This document shows, piece after piece, positions 35,778-44,364 of a DNA stretch of 64,000 nucleotides; the stretch's first letter is position 1; each line of letters starts with the position of its first letter. The translations under genes were made by a program, and so were the position numbers. This DNA comes from Burkholderiales bacterium (lineage in GTDB: Bacteria > Pseudomonadota > Gammaproteobacteria > Burkholderiales > Ga0077523): assembly GCA_022843925.1 (NCBI GenBank), contig JALHMS010000011.1, forward strand, positions 1-64,000, read 5' to 3'. The notes below the pieces were generated by a model. It was not told the origin of the DNA and did not search any database. It saw nothing but the letters and a program-made list of their open reading frames with translations.

Positions 35778-37757
35778 TCAGTCGAGTCGAAGCGACCGGA
35801 TGGCGCGCTCGAGGTTCGCGAGATCTTCCGGGCCCGAGTGCGCCTCGTAGCGCAGCCGCGCGTACAGGGCCGCGATCGCCCGGATGGCGTTCGCATGGCC
35901 TGGCAATGCCGCCGATGCCCGGATGGCGAAGGCCTGCGGCCCTTCGTTCAATGCGCGAGCGACGCCGTGCTTCGCGAGTTTCAACGAGAACGCCTGCCAG
36001 AGCAGCCACGCGGGATCGGCCGGCGCCGAGCGCGTGCGGCGCAGCGCGATCAACGCAAGAATCGCCACGATGATGCCGGTCGCCGCCACGAGTGCGGTCG
36101 AGATGCCTCTCCACGAGACATGGCCGCCGGCGAAGCGCGACATCATGTTCATCTGTCGCTCGGGCGAGTAGTCGAGCACCCACTGGTTCCAGCCGTTCGC
36201 CACCATGTCCATGGCGAATCGCAGGTCCTTGATCCAGTCGTTGTCGACCCGGCCGAGCAGCGGAACGGCGCCCACGCCCGGAAGCGCTGCGGCGGCGCCG
36301 CGCTCGATCCGCAGGGGTGAGACGGCTGCGGTGGGGTCGACCCGGATCCATCCCCGACCCTCGACCCAGACCTCGGCCCAGGCGTGGGCATCCGACTGAC
36401 GCACGACGAGGTACTTGCCGACCGGATTCAGCGTCCCTCCCTGATACCCCGTGACGATGCGCGTCGGGACGCCTGCAGCCCGCATCAGGAACGCGAAGGC
36501 TGCCGCATAGTGTTCGCAGAAGCCGCGGCGGGTGACGAAGAGGAAATCGTCGACGGCGTGGCCGGCCGCCACCGGAGGCGTCAACGTGTAGACGAAGGGT
36601 TGTTCACGGAACATCGCCAGGGCCCGCTGCACCAGTTGCTCCGGCGCGAGCCCCTCTTCGCGCCATGACTCGGCGAGTTGTCGGCTGCGCGGGTTGAAGC
36701 TGGGAGGCAGATGCAGCGCCCGTTCGAGCAGCCCCGGGACTTCGTACCGGGCGAGGCGGTAGCTCGGGAAGGAAGTCACCTCGTAGCGCATCCGTTCCCG
36801 CACCGGTCGTGCCGCGCGCAACTGGAGATCCAGCGTGAGGTAGCTCGAGGTCGGCGCGCCGCCCGGCACGTCGAGGGCGAACAACCACCGCATGTCGTGG
36901 GCTTCGAGCGTGATCGTCTGGCGGATCGGCGTGCCGCCGATCTCGAGTTCCGCCTGGCCCACGAGATCGTTCCCGGGCGCACGCCAGGTGCGGCCGTCGA
37001 AGTCCCAAAGCACCGGTCCGCGCCAGTAGAGCGTGTCCGCCTTCGGTGGGTTCGCGCCCAATTCCACCCGGAAAGCCACGGCATCCGACAGGCTCAGGCT
37101 GGACAGGCTGCCCGGCGACATCGCGTCCGAGAGCCCTGACAGACCACCCGCCCCGGCCTGCGGCAGCGCCCAGAGCGGCCCCTGCACGCGCGGGAAGAGG
37201 AGGAACAGGACCAGCATCAGGGGCGCCGCCTGAGCGAGCAGAACAGCAGACTCGCGCAGGAGACCCGTGACGCGTGGACGGCCGGCGCGCTGGGTCGCGA
37301 GCAGGTTGGCCGTGATCGTCCAGACGCATCCGAGAAGGTATGCGCCCATCGGGATCGACTGCGAGTACAGGAAGTTGGTGATCACCGTGAAGTACGCCAG
37401 GAACACCAGCACCATGGCGTCCCGGGTGTCCCGCATCTCCATCAGCTTCAGGCACAGCATCAGGATGAGCAGCGCCACCGCGGCGTCCCGTCCGAAGATG
37501 ACGCCGTAGGACATCCAGGTCCCGAGCGCCGCGAAGAGCGTCAGCACCGCCAGCATCCACGTCCGCGGGAGCCGTTGCCCACGCCAGGCGAGCCAGGTGC
37601 GGAGGATCATCGCCGCGGCGGCGAGTATCGCCATCCAGAGCGGGATCCGCGCGGCATGGGGCGCGAGGACGAGCGCGAGGCTCGCCGTCAGCCCGGTGAC
37701 CCGGTCCGGCGACAGTGTGACGACGCGATCGCGGCCGGCGCGCTTATCGCTGGCCAT
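35778..37757 (-). CDS. TgpA-like transmembrane transglutaminase (DUF3488)
   Basis: The 659-residue membrane protein has several N-terminal helices (about 15-195), a large periplasmic transglutaminase-like domain and a further helix near 565-585. The catalytic triad is visible as Cys near 414 (RRGFCEHYAAAF), His near 457 (SDAHAWAEVWVEGRGW) and Asp near 473 (RVDPTAAV). Homologues such as Pseudomonas TgpA are essential periplasmic enzymes of unknown substrate. It overlaps the DUF58 gene by 14 bases and completes a moxR-DUF58-tgpA unit. ATG 37757 was chosen over an upstream in-frame codon deep inside DUF58. Confidence 0.87.
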   Translation of the reverse strand: MASDKRAGRDRVVTLSPDRVTGLTASLALVLAPHAARIPLWMAILAAAAMILRTWLAWRGQRLPRTWMLAVLTLFAALGTWMSYGVIFGRDAAVALLILMLCLKLMEMRDTRDAMVLVFLAYFTVITNFLYSQSIPMGAYLLGCVWTITANLLATQRAGRPRVTGLLRESAVLLAQAAPLMLVLFLLFPRVQGPLWALPQAGAGGLSGLSDAMSPGSLSSLSLSDAVAFRVELGANPPKADTLYWRGPVLWDFDGRTWRAPGNDLVGQAELEIGGTPIRQTITLEAHDMRWLFALDVPGGAPTSSYLTLDLQLRAARPVRERMRYEVTSFPSYRLARYEVPGLLERALHLPPSFNPRSRQLAESWREEGLAPEQLVQRALAMFREQPFVYTLTPPVAAGHAVDDFLFVTRRGFCEHYAAAFAFLMRAAGVPTRIVTGYQGGTLNPVGKYLVVRQSDAHAWAEVWVEGRGWIRVDPTAAVSPLRIERGAAAALPGVGAVPLLGRVDNDWIKDLRFAMDMVANGWNQWVLDYSPERQMNMMSRFAGGHVSWRGISTALVAATGIIVAILALIALRRTRSAPADPAWLLWQAFSLKLAKHGVARALNEGPQAFAIRASAALPGHANAIRAIAALYARLRYEAHSGPEDLANLERAIRSLRLD

Positions 37758-38709
37758 GGAGCGCAAGCGCCTCGAGACACCGGCTTCGGTGCGCAGGTCC
37801 GACGCCGGGGGGGATCTCCCGGCCCGGCAGGCGGAGGGAATAGCGCACCCGTGCATCCTCTGCCATCGTCACCCAGGCCGTGAGGCGGGACAGCGCGCGC
37901 TCGAGCCCGAGTTCGTGCGGCACGTCGGCGAGGTCGAGTCGGATCGTCGCGCCGCCTTCCCCGCCGGAGAACTGCTTCGTCAGCACCGTGTCCGCGCGCG
38001 CCATGGCCTTCCACGCGATCCGGGCGGGGGCATCCCCCGGCTGATAGTCCCGGACGCCGGAGAACTCGTCCTCGCCGATGCGGGTGCGGCCACCGTTTCC
38101 GGGTCGCCCGGGGGAGGCCGGCAGCGTCGGTGGCGACGCCTCGGGCGTCGGATACACGACGGTGTCCATGGCGAGCGCCGCATGGGACCAGGCGCGAAAG
38201 AGGCCGAGCGGATAGATCGTCGCGATCCGTACCCGTGCCGCGCGGACCCGGCCCCTGACCGAGACCGGAACGTCCAGGGTCGCGACGACCTCGTCGCGTG
38301 CCGGGACATCGAGATGCAGCGGTGTTGCACCCTCCATCCAGAGGCCGACGCTGCCCCGGGTGAGCGTGCTCGAGTTGGCGATCCGGATCCGCCATGTGAT
38401 CCGACCACCTGCGAATGCAGGAGTGGCCCGGCCAGGCGTCACCTCGAGCCCTGCGAGGTTGCGCCACGTGTGCAGCATGCCCACCACGCCGAGCCCGGCG
38501 AGCAGGAAGGTCAGCACGTACCCCAGACCGAGGTTGTAGTTGATGGACCCGGCCAGCATCAGCGCCAGTGTCGCGCCGAGGGCGAGGCCGGCGCGCGTCG
38601 GCACGATGTAGATGCTGCGCCGGGTGAGCGTGACCCGGGCGTGCGCCGCGCTGCTGGACGCCGTGCGCGAGGAGCGGGTGGACGGGGCGCGCGCCCGGAG
38701 CGTGGCCAC
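37744..38709 (-). CDS. DUF58 membrane protein
   Basis: The product (about 321 residues) has two membrane helices near the N-terminus (TRAGLALGATLALMLAGS and LGYVLTFLLAGLGVVGML) and a long soluble region. The DUF58 signature GEDEFSGVRDYQPGDAPARI is followed by AWKAMARADTVLTKQF. DUF58 proteins act with MoxR ATPases, and such operons are linked to envelope or metalloprotein maturation; the function here is unknown. GTG 38709, one base after the moxR stop, is listed as start. GTG 38757, overlapping moxR by 47 bases, is the alternative and would add 16 residues. Confidence 0.85.
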   Translation of the reverse strand: MATLRARAPSTRSSRTASSSAAHARVTLTRRSIYIVPTRAGLALGATLALMLAGSINYNLGLGYVLTFLLAGLGVVGMLHTWRNLAGLEVTPGRATPAFAGGRITWRIRIANSSTLTRGSVGLWMEGATPLHLDVPARDEVVATLDVPVSVRGRVRAARVRIATIYPLGLFRAWSHAALAMDTVVYPTPEASPPTLPASPGRPGNGGRTRIGEDEFSGVRDYQPGDAPARIAWKAMARADTVLTKQFSGGEGGATIRLDLADVPHELGLERALSRLTAWVTMAEDARVRYSLRLPGREIPPGVGPAHRSRCLEALALHGQR

Positions 38710-38710
38710 C

Positions 38711-39625
38711 TCAGGGAACGGCGACGTCGTCGACCAGGCGTCGGACCAGGGTGTCACCGCCGCTCACTGCGCCGTCCGGGGGCGTGAGGCGATGACCTGC
38801 AACGCCGGGCAGCACGGCCTGGATATCTTCCGGCAATACGGCATTGCGGCCTTCGATGAGCGCCCAGGCACGGGCCGCGGCGAGCAGCGAGAGCCCTGCC
38901 CGCGGGCTCAGTCCGCTTCCGAAGGCGGGGGATTGGCGCGAATGGGTCAGCAATGCCTGGACATAGTCGAGGAGTGCCGGCGCCGCGTGCACGGCGCGGG
39001 CGGCCGTCTGCAGCGTGAGGAGGCGTGCCGTGTCGAGCACCGGCGTCGTGGCCTCGATGAGGGAGCGCCGCGTCTCGCCGCCCAGGAGGGCGCGCTCGGC
39101 CTTGGCATCCGGGTAGCCCAGGTGGATCCGCATCAGGAACCGGTCGAGCTGCGATTCGGGGAGGGGATAGGTGCCGACCTGGTTGGACGGGTTCTGCGTG
39201 GCGATCACGAAAAAGGGAGCGGGGAGGGCACGCGTCTGGCCGTCGACCGTGACCTGCTGCTCCTCCATGGCCTCGAGCAGCGCACTCTGGGCCTTGGGAG
39301 TCGCGCGGTTCACCTCGTCGGCCAGCACGACCTGCGAGAAGACCGGCCCCGGATGGAAATCGAAGCGCCCCTGTTCGCGGTCGTACACCGAGACGCCGAT
39401 GATGTCGGCCGGCAGGAGGTCGCTCGTGAACTGGATCCTGTGGAAGGCGAGCCCGAGCACCCGCGCGAACGCATGGGCGAGCGTCGTCTTGCCGACGCCG
39501 GGAACGTCTTCGATCAGCAGGTGACCACGGGCGAGCACGCAGGCGAGGGTGAGTCGGACCTCGCGGGGTTTGCCGAGGACGATGCCGTCGATGGCGGCAA
39601 GGACGGACTGGATGTCTGGATTCAT
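38711..39625 (-). CDS. MoxR-family AAA+ ATPase
   Basis: The 304-residue ATPase has Walker A (LIEDVPGVGKTTLAHAFA), Walker B (VVLADEVNRATPK), sensor 1 (FVIATQNPSNQVGTYPLPE) and the arginine-finger segment (QLDRFLMRI). MoxR proteins are chaperone-like and work with von Willebrand or DUF58 partners. It is the first gene of the moxR-DUF58-tgpA unit on the minus strand. An 82-bp gap separates it from the preceding Pat-like gene, so it may have its own promoter. Confidence 0.92.
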   Translation of the reverse strand: MNPDIQSVLAAIDGIVLGKPREVRLTLACVLARGHLLIEDVPGVGKTTLAHAFARVLGLAFHRIQFTSDLLPADIIGVSVYDREQGRFDFHPGPVFSQVVLADEVNRATPKAQSALLEAMEEQQVTVDGQTRALPAPFFVIATQNPSNQVGTYPLPESQLDRFLMRIHLGYPDAKAERALLGGETRRSLIEATTPVLDTARLLTLQTAARAVHAAPALLDYVQALLTHSRQSPAFGSGLSPRAGLSLLAAARAWALIEGRNAVLPEDIQAVLPGVAGHRLTPPDGAVSGGDTLVRRLVDDVAVP

Positions 39626-39707
39626 GGAGTCGGTTTTCGTCGTGGCGCCGTTGCCCTTGAGTGCCTGTTGGGCGAAGCACGTGTTCGAGGGTTCGCAGGC
39701 CCGGGTG

Positions 39708-42401
39708 TCAGGTCGCGAGGTGCTTGACCACGATGCGCATCGTGGGGTCGTCCGGATCGGCCATCGCGTCGAAGCCGAGGCGGCTCATCAGGTGAAGCAT
39801 CTTCGTGTTGTGGCCGAGCACGTAGCCGACCATCGAGCGCAGGCCGCGCGCGCGCGCCACTTCGATGAGCTGGCCGAGAAGCCGCGTCCCGATGCCCTTG
39901 CCGTGCCAGTCGTCGGCGACCGCGAGGGCGAACTCGCAACTCGCGCCGTCCGGGTCGATCACGTAGCGCGCCACGGCGATCTGGTGTTCCACGCCGGCCT
40001 CCGACAGCACGGCCACCAAAGCGAGTTCCCTGTCGTAGTCGATCTGCGTGAAGCGCACGAGCATCCGCTCCGACAGTTCGTGCAGGGCGTTCGCGAAACG
40101 GAAGTAGCGCGACTCCTCCGACAGCCCCCGGACGAAGGCCTGCTCCATCTCGGCGTCCTCGGGCCGGATCGGTCGCACGAAGACTTCGCGACCGTCGTCG
40201 AGCACCCAGCTTCTCGCGAGGTGTCCCGGGTAGGGGCAGATGGCCATGTGGGCGTAGCGGTCCGCCGCAATGTCGTCGACGATCGGGCCCACCACCATGC
40301 GGGCGTCCGCGGCCACGGCACCGTTCTCGTCGAGGATGAGCGGATTGATGTCCAACTCCGCGAGCCAGGGCAACTCGCACACCATCTCGGACACCCGGAG
40401 CAGGACCTGCTCGAGGCTGACCAGGCTGGCCGGTGGCATGCCGCGCCAGGATCGAAGCGTCGCTGCGACGCGCGTGCGATCGATGAGATTCCGGGCAAGC
40501 AGCTCGTTCAGCGGCGGCAGTGCGACCGCCCGATCGGCGATCAGCTCCACCTGCGTGCCGCCTGCCCCGAGCGCGATGACGGGGCCGAAGACCGGATCCC
40601 GCGAGACTCCCACCATGACTTCCCGCCCGTGCGACTTGCGGACCATGGGTTCGATCGCGATGCCCTCGATCCGCGCCTCGGGCACGGCCGCCCGGACGCT
40701 CGCCTCGATCTGCAGGTAGGCGGAGCGGACCTCCTGGGTCGTCCCGATATCGAGGCGCACGCCACCCACGTCGGATTTGTGGGCGAGATCGGGTGAATGC
40801 ACTTTCATGGCGACCGGGAACCCCGTCTGCTGTGCGAGAGCGATGGCTTCCGTCACGGACCGGGCGACGGCGGTCGCCGCCACGGGGATCCAGAATGCCG
40901 CGAGGACACCCTTCGATTCGCTCTCCGTGAGGCCCGTGCGGCCCTCGGCGAGCGCGGCCTCGACGAGGGCGCGTGCACCCTCCAGGTCGGGCGGTTGATG
41001 GTCTTGCGCGAGGGGCCCCGGCACCTGCATCAGCAACCGCTGGTTGCTGTAGAACGCGACGATGTTCGCGAAGGCTTCCACGGCGGGCTCGGGTGCACCG
41101 AAGGCGGGAAGTCCTGCAGCCTGCAACGTACGCAGCGGCGATGCCGTGCTCGTCTCGCCCATGAAGCACGCGATCACGGGTTTGCCGGGTGCGGCGGACG
41201 CTTCGGCGATGCTCCGGGCGACATCGTCCGGATCGCTCATCGCCTGCGGCGTCACGATCGCCACGACGCCATCGACGCCCTCGTCCGCGAGACAGGCCGC
41301 GATCGCCAATCGGTAGCGTTCCGGCGAGGCGTCCTCCAGCACGTCGACCGGGTTGCCGCCGGACCAGCTGGCCGGCAACGCGGCGTCGAGGGCGCGTTGC
41401 GTCGCCGGGGCGAGTTCGGACAGCAGCAGCCCGACCTCCGTCGCACGATCGACCGCCATCACGCCCGGCCCGCCGCCGTTGGTCACGATGGCGAGATGCC
41501 GGCCGACCGGGCGGTAGCGCGACGACAGGTACTTCGCCGCTGCGAAGAGTTGTGTGTAGCTCGACACACGCACCGCGCCGGCGCGGCGCAGGGCGGCGTC
41601 GAAGGCTTCGTCGGGACCCGCCATGGCGCCGGTGTGGGTCGTCGCCGCTCGGGAGCCCGCCGGGCCTCGTCCGCTCTTCAGCACCACCACCGGCTTGATC
41701 CGCGCAGCCGCCCTGAGCGCGCTCATGAAACGGCGGGCGCCGCGCACGCCTTCGACGTACAGCACGATGCTGTCGGTGAGCGGGTCCGCCGTCAGGAAAT
41801 CGAGGACTTCGGAGAAGTCGATGTCGAGCTGGTTACCCAGGGATACGACGCTGGAGAAACCGAGGCCATCCGCGCGGGCCCAGTCGAGCATCGCGCTGGC
41901 GAGCCCGCCGGATTGCGAGACGAGGGCCATGGCGCCGGCCTTCGCGCCGGTCCGGGCGAACGATGCGTTCAGTCCCGCCGAGGGGCGCAACAGACCCAGG
42001 GAGTTGGGACCGAGCACCCGCACGCGCGCGTCGCGGGCGGTGCGCGCCACCTCCTCGAGGAGTCGGGCGTCGGCGGGTGTGCGGTCGTTGAGTCCGGATG
42101 TCAGGATCGCGACGCCGCCGGCACCGCGTTCGCCTGCGGCCGCAACGAGGTCGGGGAGGGTGGCCGCCTGGGTCGCCAGGACGACGAGATCGGGGGACGA
42201 CGGCAGCGCCGCGAGACTCCGGAAGGCGGGGCGTCCCAGGACCGATGCGTGGCGCGGATGGACCGGGTAGAGCGCCCCCTCGAATCCGCTTTCGGCGAGA
42301 TTGCGCATGACCGCGGCACCGACGGACCCCGGATCCTCACCCGCCCCGACGATGGCGACACTGACGGGGCTGAAGAGGCGGTGCAGCGGATGGGCGGACA
42401 T
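39708..42401 (-). CDS. Pat/PatZ-like acyl-CoA-synthetase/GNAT lysine acetyltransferase fusion
   Basis: The 897-residue protein has a CoA-binding domain (SVAIVGAGEDPGSVGAAV), succinyl-CoA-synthetase-like domains (VSQSGGLASAMLDWA), an ATP-grasp region (about 480-700, with VAMKVHSPDLAHKSDVGGV) and a C-terminal GNAT domain (about 730-897, with ADDWHGKGIGTRLLGQLIEV). This is the layout of Pat/PatZ enzymes that acetylate and silence acetyl-CoA synthetase. Near residue 256 it retains a histidine in TTHTGAMAG, the position of the phospho-histidine of ADP-forming acyl-CoA synthetases, so ligase activity may survive. It is divergent from a deacetylase-like gene 184 bp away, suggesting a linked acylation cycle. 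Confidence 0.85.
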   Translation of the reverse strand: MSAHPLHRLFSPVSVAIVGAGEDPGSVGAAVMRNLAESGFEGALYPVHPRHASVLGRPAFRSLAALPSSPDLVVLATQAATLPDLVAAAGERGAGGVAILTSGLNDRTPADARLLEEVARTARDARVRVLGPNSLGLLRPSAGLNASFARTGAKAGAMALVSQSGGLASAMLDWARADGLGFSSVVSLGNQLDIDFSEVLDFLTADPLTDSIVLYVEGVRGARRFMSALRAAARIKPVVVLKSGRGPAGSRAATTHTGAMAGPDEAFDAALRRAGAVRVSSYTQLFAAAKYLSSRYRPVGRHLAIVTNGGGPGVMAVDRATEVGLLLSELAPATQRALDAALPASWSGGNPVDVLEDASPERYRLAIAACLADEGVDGVVAIVTPQAMSDPDDVARSIAEASAAPGKPVIACFMGETSTASPLRTLQAAGLPAFGAPEPAVEAFANIVAFYSNQRLLMQVPGPLAQDHQPPDLEGARALVEAALAEGRTGLTESESKGVLAAFWIPVAATAVARSVTEAIALAQQTGFPVAMKVHSPDLAHKSDVGGVRLDIGTTQEVRSAYLQIEASVRAAVPEARIEGIAIEPMVRKSHGREVMVGVSRDPVFGPVIALGAGGTQVELIADRAVALPPLNELLARNLIDRTRVAATLRSWRGMPPASLVSLEQVLLRVSEMVCELPWLAELDINPLILDENGAVAADARMVVGPIVDDIAADRYAHMAICPYPGHLARSWVLDDGREVFVRPIRPEDAEMEQAFVRGLSEESRYFRFANALHELSERMLVRFTQIDYDRELALVAVLSEAGVEHQIAVARYVIDPDGASCEFALAVADDWHGKGIGTRLLGQLIEVARARGLRSMVGYVLGHNTKMLHLMSRLGFDAMADPDDPTMRIVVKHLAT

Positions 42402-42585
42402 GGTGACCGGACGCGAGCGACGACGTGGCAGGGAATTCCATCGGCATTCTAGCGGCGGGTGGTCCGGGCCCGGCGATCCGCGGGAGGTTTTCTCGCAGCC
42501 GACGGCGCCGACCCTGTCTGTCCCGCGCCGCGGGCGCTACCATCGTCAACGAACACCGTCCTTCCGACTTCCCGATTCCGCCGCC
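42402..42585. promoter_or_regulatory. Divergent promoter region between Pat-like and deacetylase genes
   Basis: A 184-bp gap between two divergently oriented starts. It must hold both promoters or serve as a shared control region. No strong -35/-10 pair or operator palindrome is obvious. The C-rich run just before ATG 42586 offers no good Shine-Dalgarno. Confidence 0.35.
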
Positions 42586-43509
42586 ATGACCACTGCGCTC
42601 ATCCGTCACACAGACTGCGTCCGCCACGACATGGGGCACCATCACCCGGAGTGTCCGGCACGGCTCGGTGCCGTCGAGGATCAGCTCATCGCCTCGGGTC
42701 TCATGCAGGCCCTCGACGTACACGAAGCCCCGCTGGCGACCCGTGAACAGCTTCTCCGGGTGCATTCCGAGGCCCATCTCGATGCCCTCGAACGGAAGGC
42801 GCCGGACCAGGGCATTGCACACGTGGACCCCGACACGGCGATGAACCCGTACACATTGAGGGCGGCGTACCGCGCTGCGGGTGCGGCCGTGCTGGCCACG
42901 GACCTCGTGTGCGGTGGTCGGGCCGACAACGCGTTCTGCAACGTCCGCCCGCCGGGACACCACGCCGAACGGCGCCGGGCCATGGGGTTCTGCTTCTTCA
43001 ACAATGTCGCGGTCGCCGCCGCGCACGCGTTGGCGGTCCACGGACTGGAGCGGGTCGCGGTGATCGACTTCGACGTGCACCACGGCAATGGCACCGAGGA
43101 CATCTTCGCCGAGGACGGACGCGTCCTGATGGTGTCGATCTTCCAGCACCCGTTCTACCCGTACAGCGGTGCCGAACCGCGTGGCGAACACATGGTGAAC
43201 GTACCCCTGCCGGCCTACAGCGCCGGACGCCAGTTCCGGGAGGCCGTCGAGCGTCACTGGTGGCCGGCGCTCGATCGGTTCGACCCGCAGATGCTGTTCG
43301 TGTCGGCCGGGTTCGATGCGCACCGGGACGACGACATGGCGTCGATGGGCCTGGTGGAGGCCGACTACGCCTGGATCACCGGGAGCCTGATGGAGTTCGC
43401 GGCGCGGCGATGCGCCGGGCGCATCGTCTCGGCGCTCGAAGGCGGATACGAGCTCCATGCGTTGGGCCGCAGTGTCGCGGCGCACGTACGGGTGCTTGCC
43501 GGGTTGTGA
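42586..43509 (+). CDS. Histone-deacetylase-like family protein (class II / AcuC-like)
   Basis: The 307-residue enzyme has the zinc-dependent deacetylase fold. It begins with HTDCVRHDMGHHHPECPARL and contains NVRPPGHHAERRRAMGFCFF, the zinc-ligand motif VIDFDVHHGNGTEDIF, the second metal aspartate in VSAGFDAHRDDD, and a closing ALEGGYELHALG. All catalytic and metal-binding residues appear intact. Bacterial relatives act on acetylated lysines, acetylpolyamines or small amides. Divergence from a Pat-type acetyltransferase makes protein deacetylation the leading guess. ATG 42586 gives the standard N-terminus. Confidence 0.9.
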   Translation: MTTALIRHTDCVRHDMGHHHPECPARLGAVEDQLIASGLMQALDVHEAPLATREQLLRVHSEAHLDALERKAPDQGIAHVDPDTAMNPYTLRAAYRAAGAAVLATDLVCGGRADNAFCNVRPPGHHAERRRAMGFCFFNNVAVAAAHALAVHGLERVAVIDFDVHHGNGTEDIFAEDGRVLMVSIFQHPFYPYSGAEPRGEHMVNVPLPAYSAGRQFREAVERHWWPALDRFDPQMLFVSAGFDAHRDDDMASMGLVEADYAWITGSLMEFAARRCAGRIVSALEGGYELHALGRSVAAHVRVLAGL

Positions 43510-43515
43510 TCCGCC

Positions 43516-43535
43516 GTCGCGACACGAAGATTGCG
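43516..43535 (+). repeat. Short relic resembling the 176-204 inverted repeat
   Basis: GTCGCGACACGAAGATTGCG resembles the arm at 402-431 read in reverse (GTCGCGACACGGAAG followed by TATCGCAAC). It lies seven bases after the deacetylase stop. One other 12-base match, ATCGCGGCATCG at 43834-43845, also occurs in the first repeat unit (213-224). It is weak evidence for a dispersed repeat family. Confidence 0.35.
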
Positions 43536-43572
43536 CTCAAGTCTGCGCAGACCGATCCGACAAGCCATCAAC

Positions 43573-43645
43573 CTCCGGGTCGCCTGCCGTCCAGTCCGGA
43601 CTGGACGCACGGGCCGGAGGGGCGCCTCCTGGTGGGGGAGGCGCC
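43573..43645 (+). other. Perfect 18-bp palindrome followed by a strong hairpin
   Basis: GTCCAGTCCGGACTGGAC (43589-43606) is a perfect palindrome, flanked by CTCCGG (43573-43578) and CCGGAG (43614-43619), which can pair around it. Right after it comes a 9-bp stem, GGCGCCTCC (43621-43629) with GGAGGCGCC (43637-43645). The set may terminate the deacetylase transcript, form an operator or lead the small gene that starts 20 bases later. There is no U-run. Confidence 0.5.
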
Positions 43646-43665
43646 GGTACACGGAGAGGCGGAAC

Positions 43666-43803
43666 ATGGATGGTGCAACGGAAAACCAGGTGGACGACGG
43701 GTCCCGCGAGTGGCTGCTGTCGCTCGCAGTGATCCAGGCCGTGGTGGTGACGGCGATCCTCTGGAGCGGGCAGGGGGCGGCGTGGGCACTGGCGGGGCTG
43801 TAG
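43666..43803 (+). CDS. 45-residue single-span membrane peptide
   Basis: The peptide has an acidic N-terminus (MDGATENQVDDGSREW) and one hydrophobic helix (LLSLAVIQAVVVTAILWSG, about 17-35), ending AAWALAGL. GGAGAGG lies seven bases before the ATG, a good Shine-Dalgarno. I do not recognise a family. It is downstream of a strong palindrome/hairpin pair and upstream of a convergent DUF498 gene. Small single-span proteins often modulate larger membrane complexes; nothing here identifies a partner. Confidence 0.55.
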   Translation: MDGATENQVDDGSREWLLSLAVIQAVVVTAILWSGQGAAWALAGL

Positions 43804-43909
43804 GGCGCGATTGATACGTCGCGATCGCGGCATCGAGAAGGCCTTCCAGGTCTGCCGGTAAGGTAGCCCGGGCGAGAACCATCTCCCGCCGGGGACTCTC
43901 CGATTCTCT

Positions 43910-44278
43910 TCAGAGCATCAGGGCCGCGGCGACCTTCCGTCCTTCCGCCAGCAGGATGTTGTACGTGCGACACGCGGCCGGCGTGTCCATGACCTCCACG
44001 CCGATCCGGGCGGCCGACAGCGGCGCGTAGATCCGCGGATGGACTAGGTGCATGCGGGGCCCGGTGCCGAGCAGCACGATCTCCAGCGGGAGCGCTGCCA
44101 GGAACGTCAGATCCGCCGCCGCAAGACGGTCAGCCGGCCCCGCCTCCCAGGGTTCGATCAGGCGGTCAGCGAACACCACGACGCTGGTCGCGACGCGTCT
44201 TCCATTGATGACGACATGACCGTCACCGTAGCCGGTGAAGGCGTTCATGCCTTCGAATCGGTCGAGATGCAACTTCAA
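43910..44278 (-). CDS. Mth938-like (DUF498/Xcc1710) protein, TTG start
   Basis: The 122-residue protein matches the DUF498 fold: [39 protein letters not shown] and [21 protein letters not shown]. Family members occur widely in proteobacteria and as the human C11orf67-type protein, with no established reaction. TTG 44278 is proposed as start because it gives the usual MKLHL N-terminus and GGGAGA lies seven bases upstream; the next ATG is internal. It is divergent from alaC with an 86-bp gap. Confidence 0.8.
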   Translation of the reverse strand: MKLHLDRFEGMNAFTGYGDGHVVINGRRVATSVVVFADRLIEPWEAGPADRLAAADLTFLAALPLEIVLLGTGPRMHLVHPRIYAPLSAARIGVEVMDTPAACRTYNILLAEGRKVAAALML

Positions 44279-44364
44279 GCGGGATCTCCCGGTTTGCCGA
44301 ACGGGGGTGCGGACTCTACCATTGGTGCTTTTCCCGGCCCGCCGGCCCCTTCCGGAGTCCCCTC

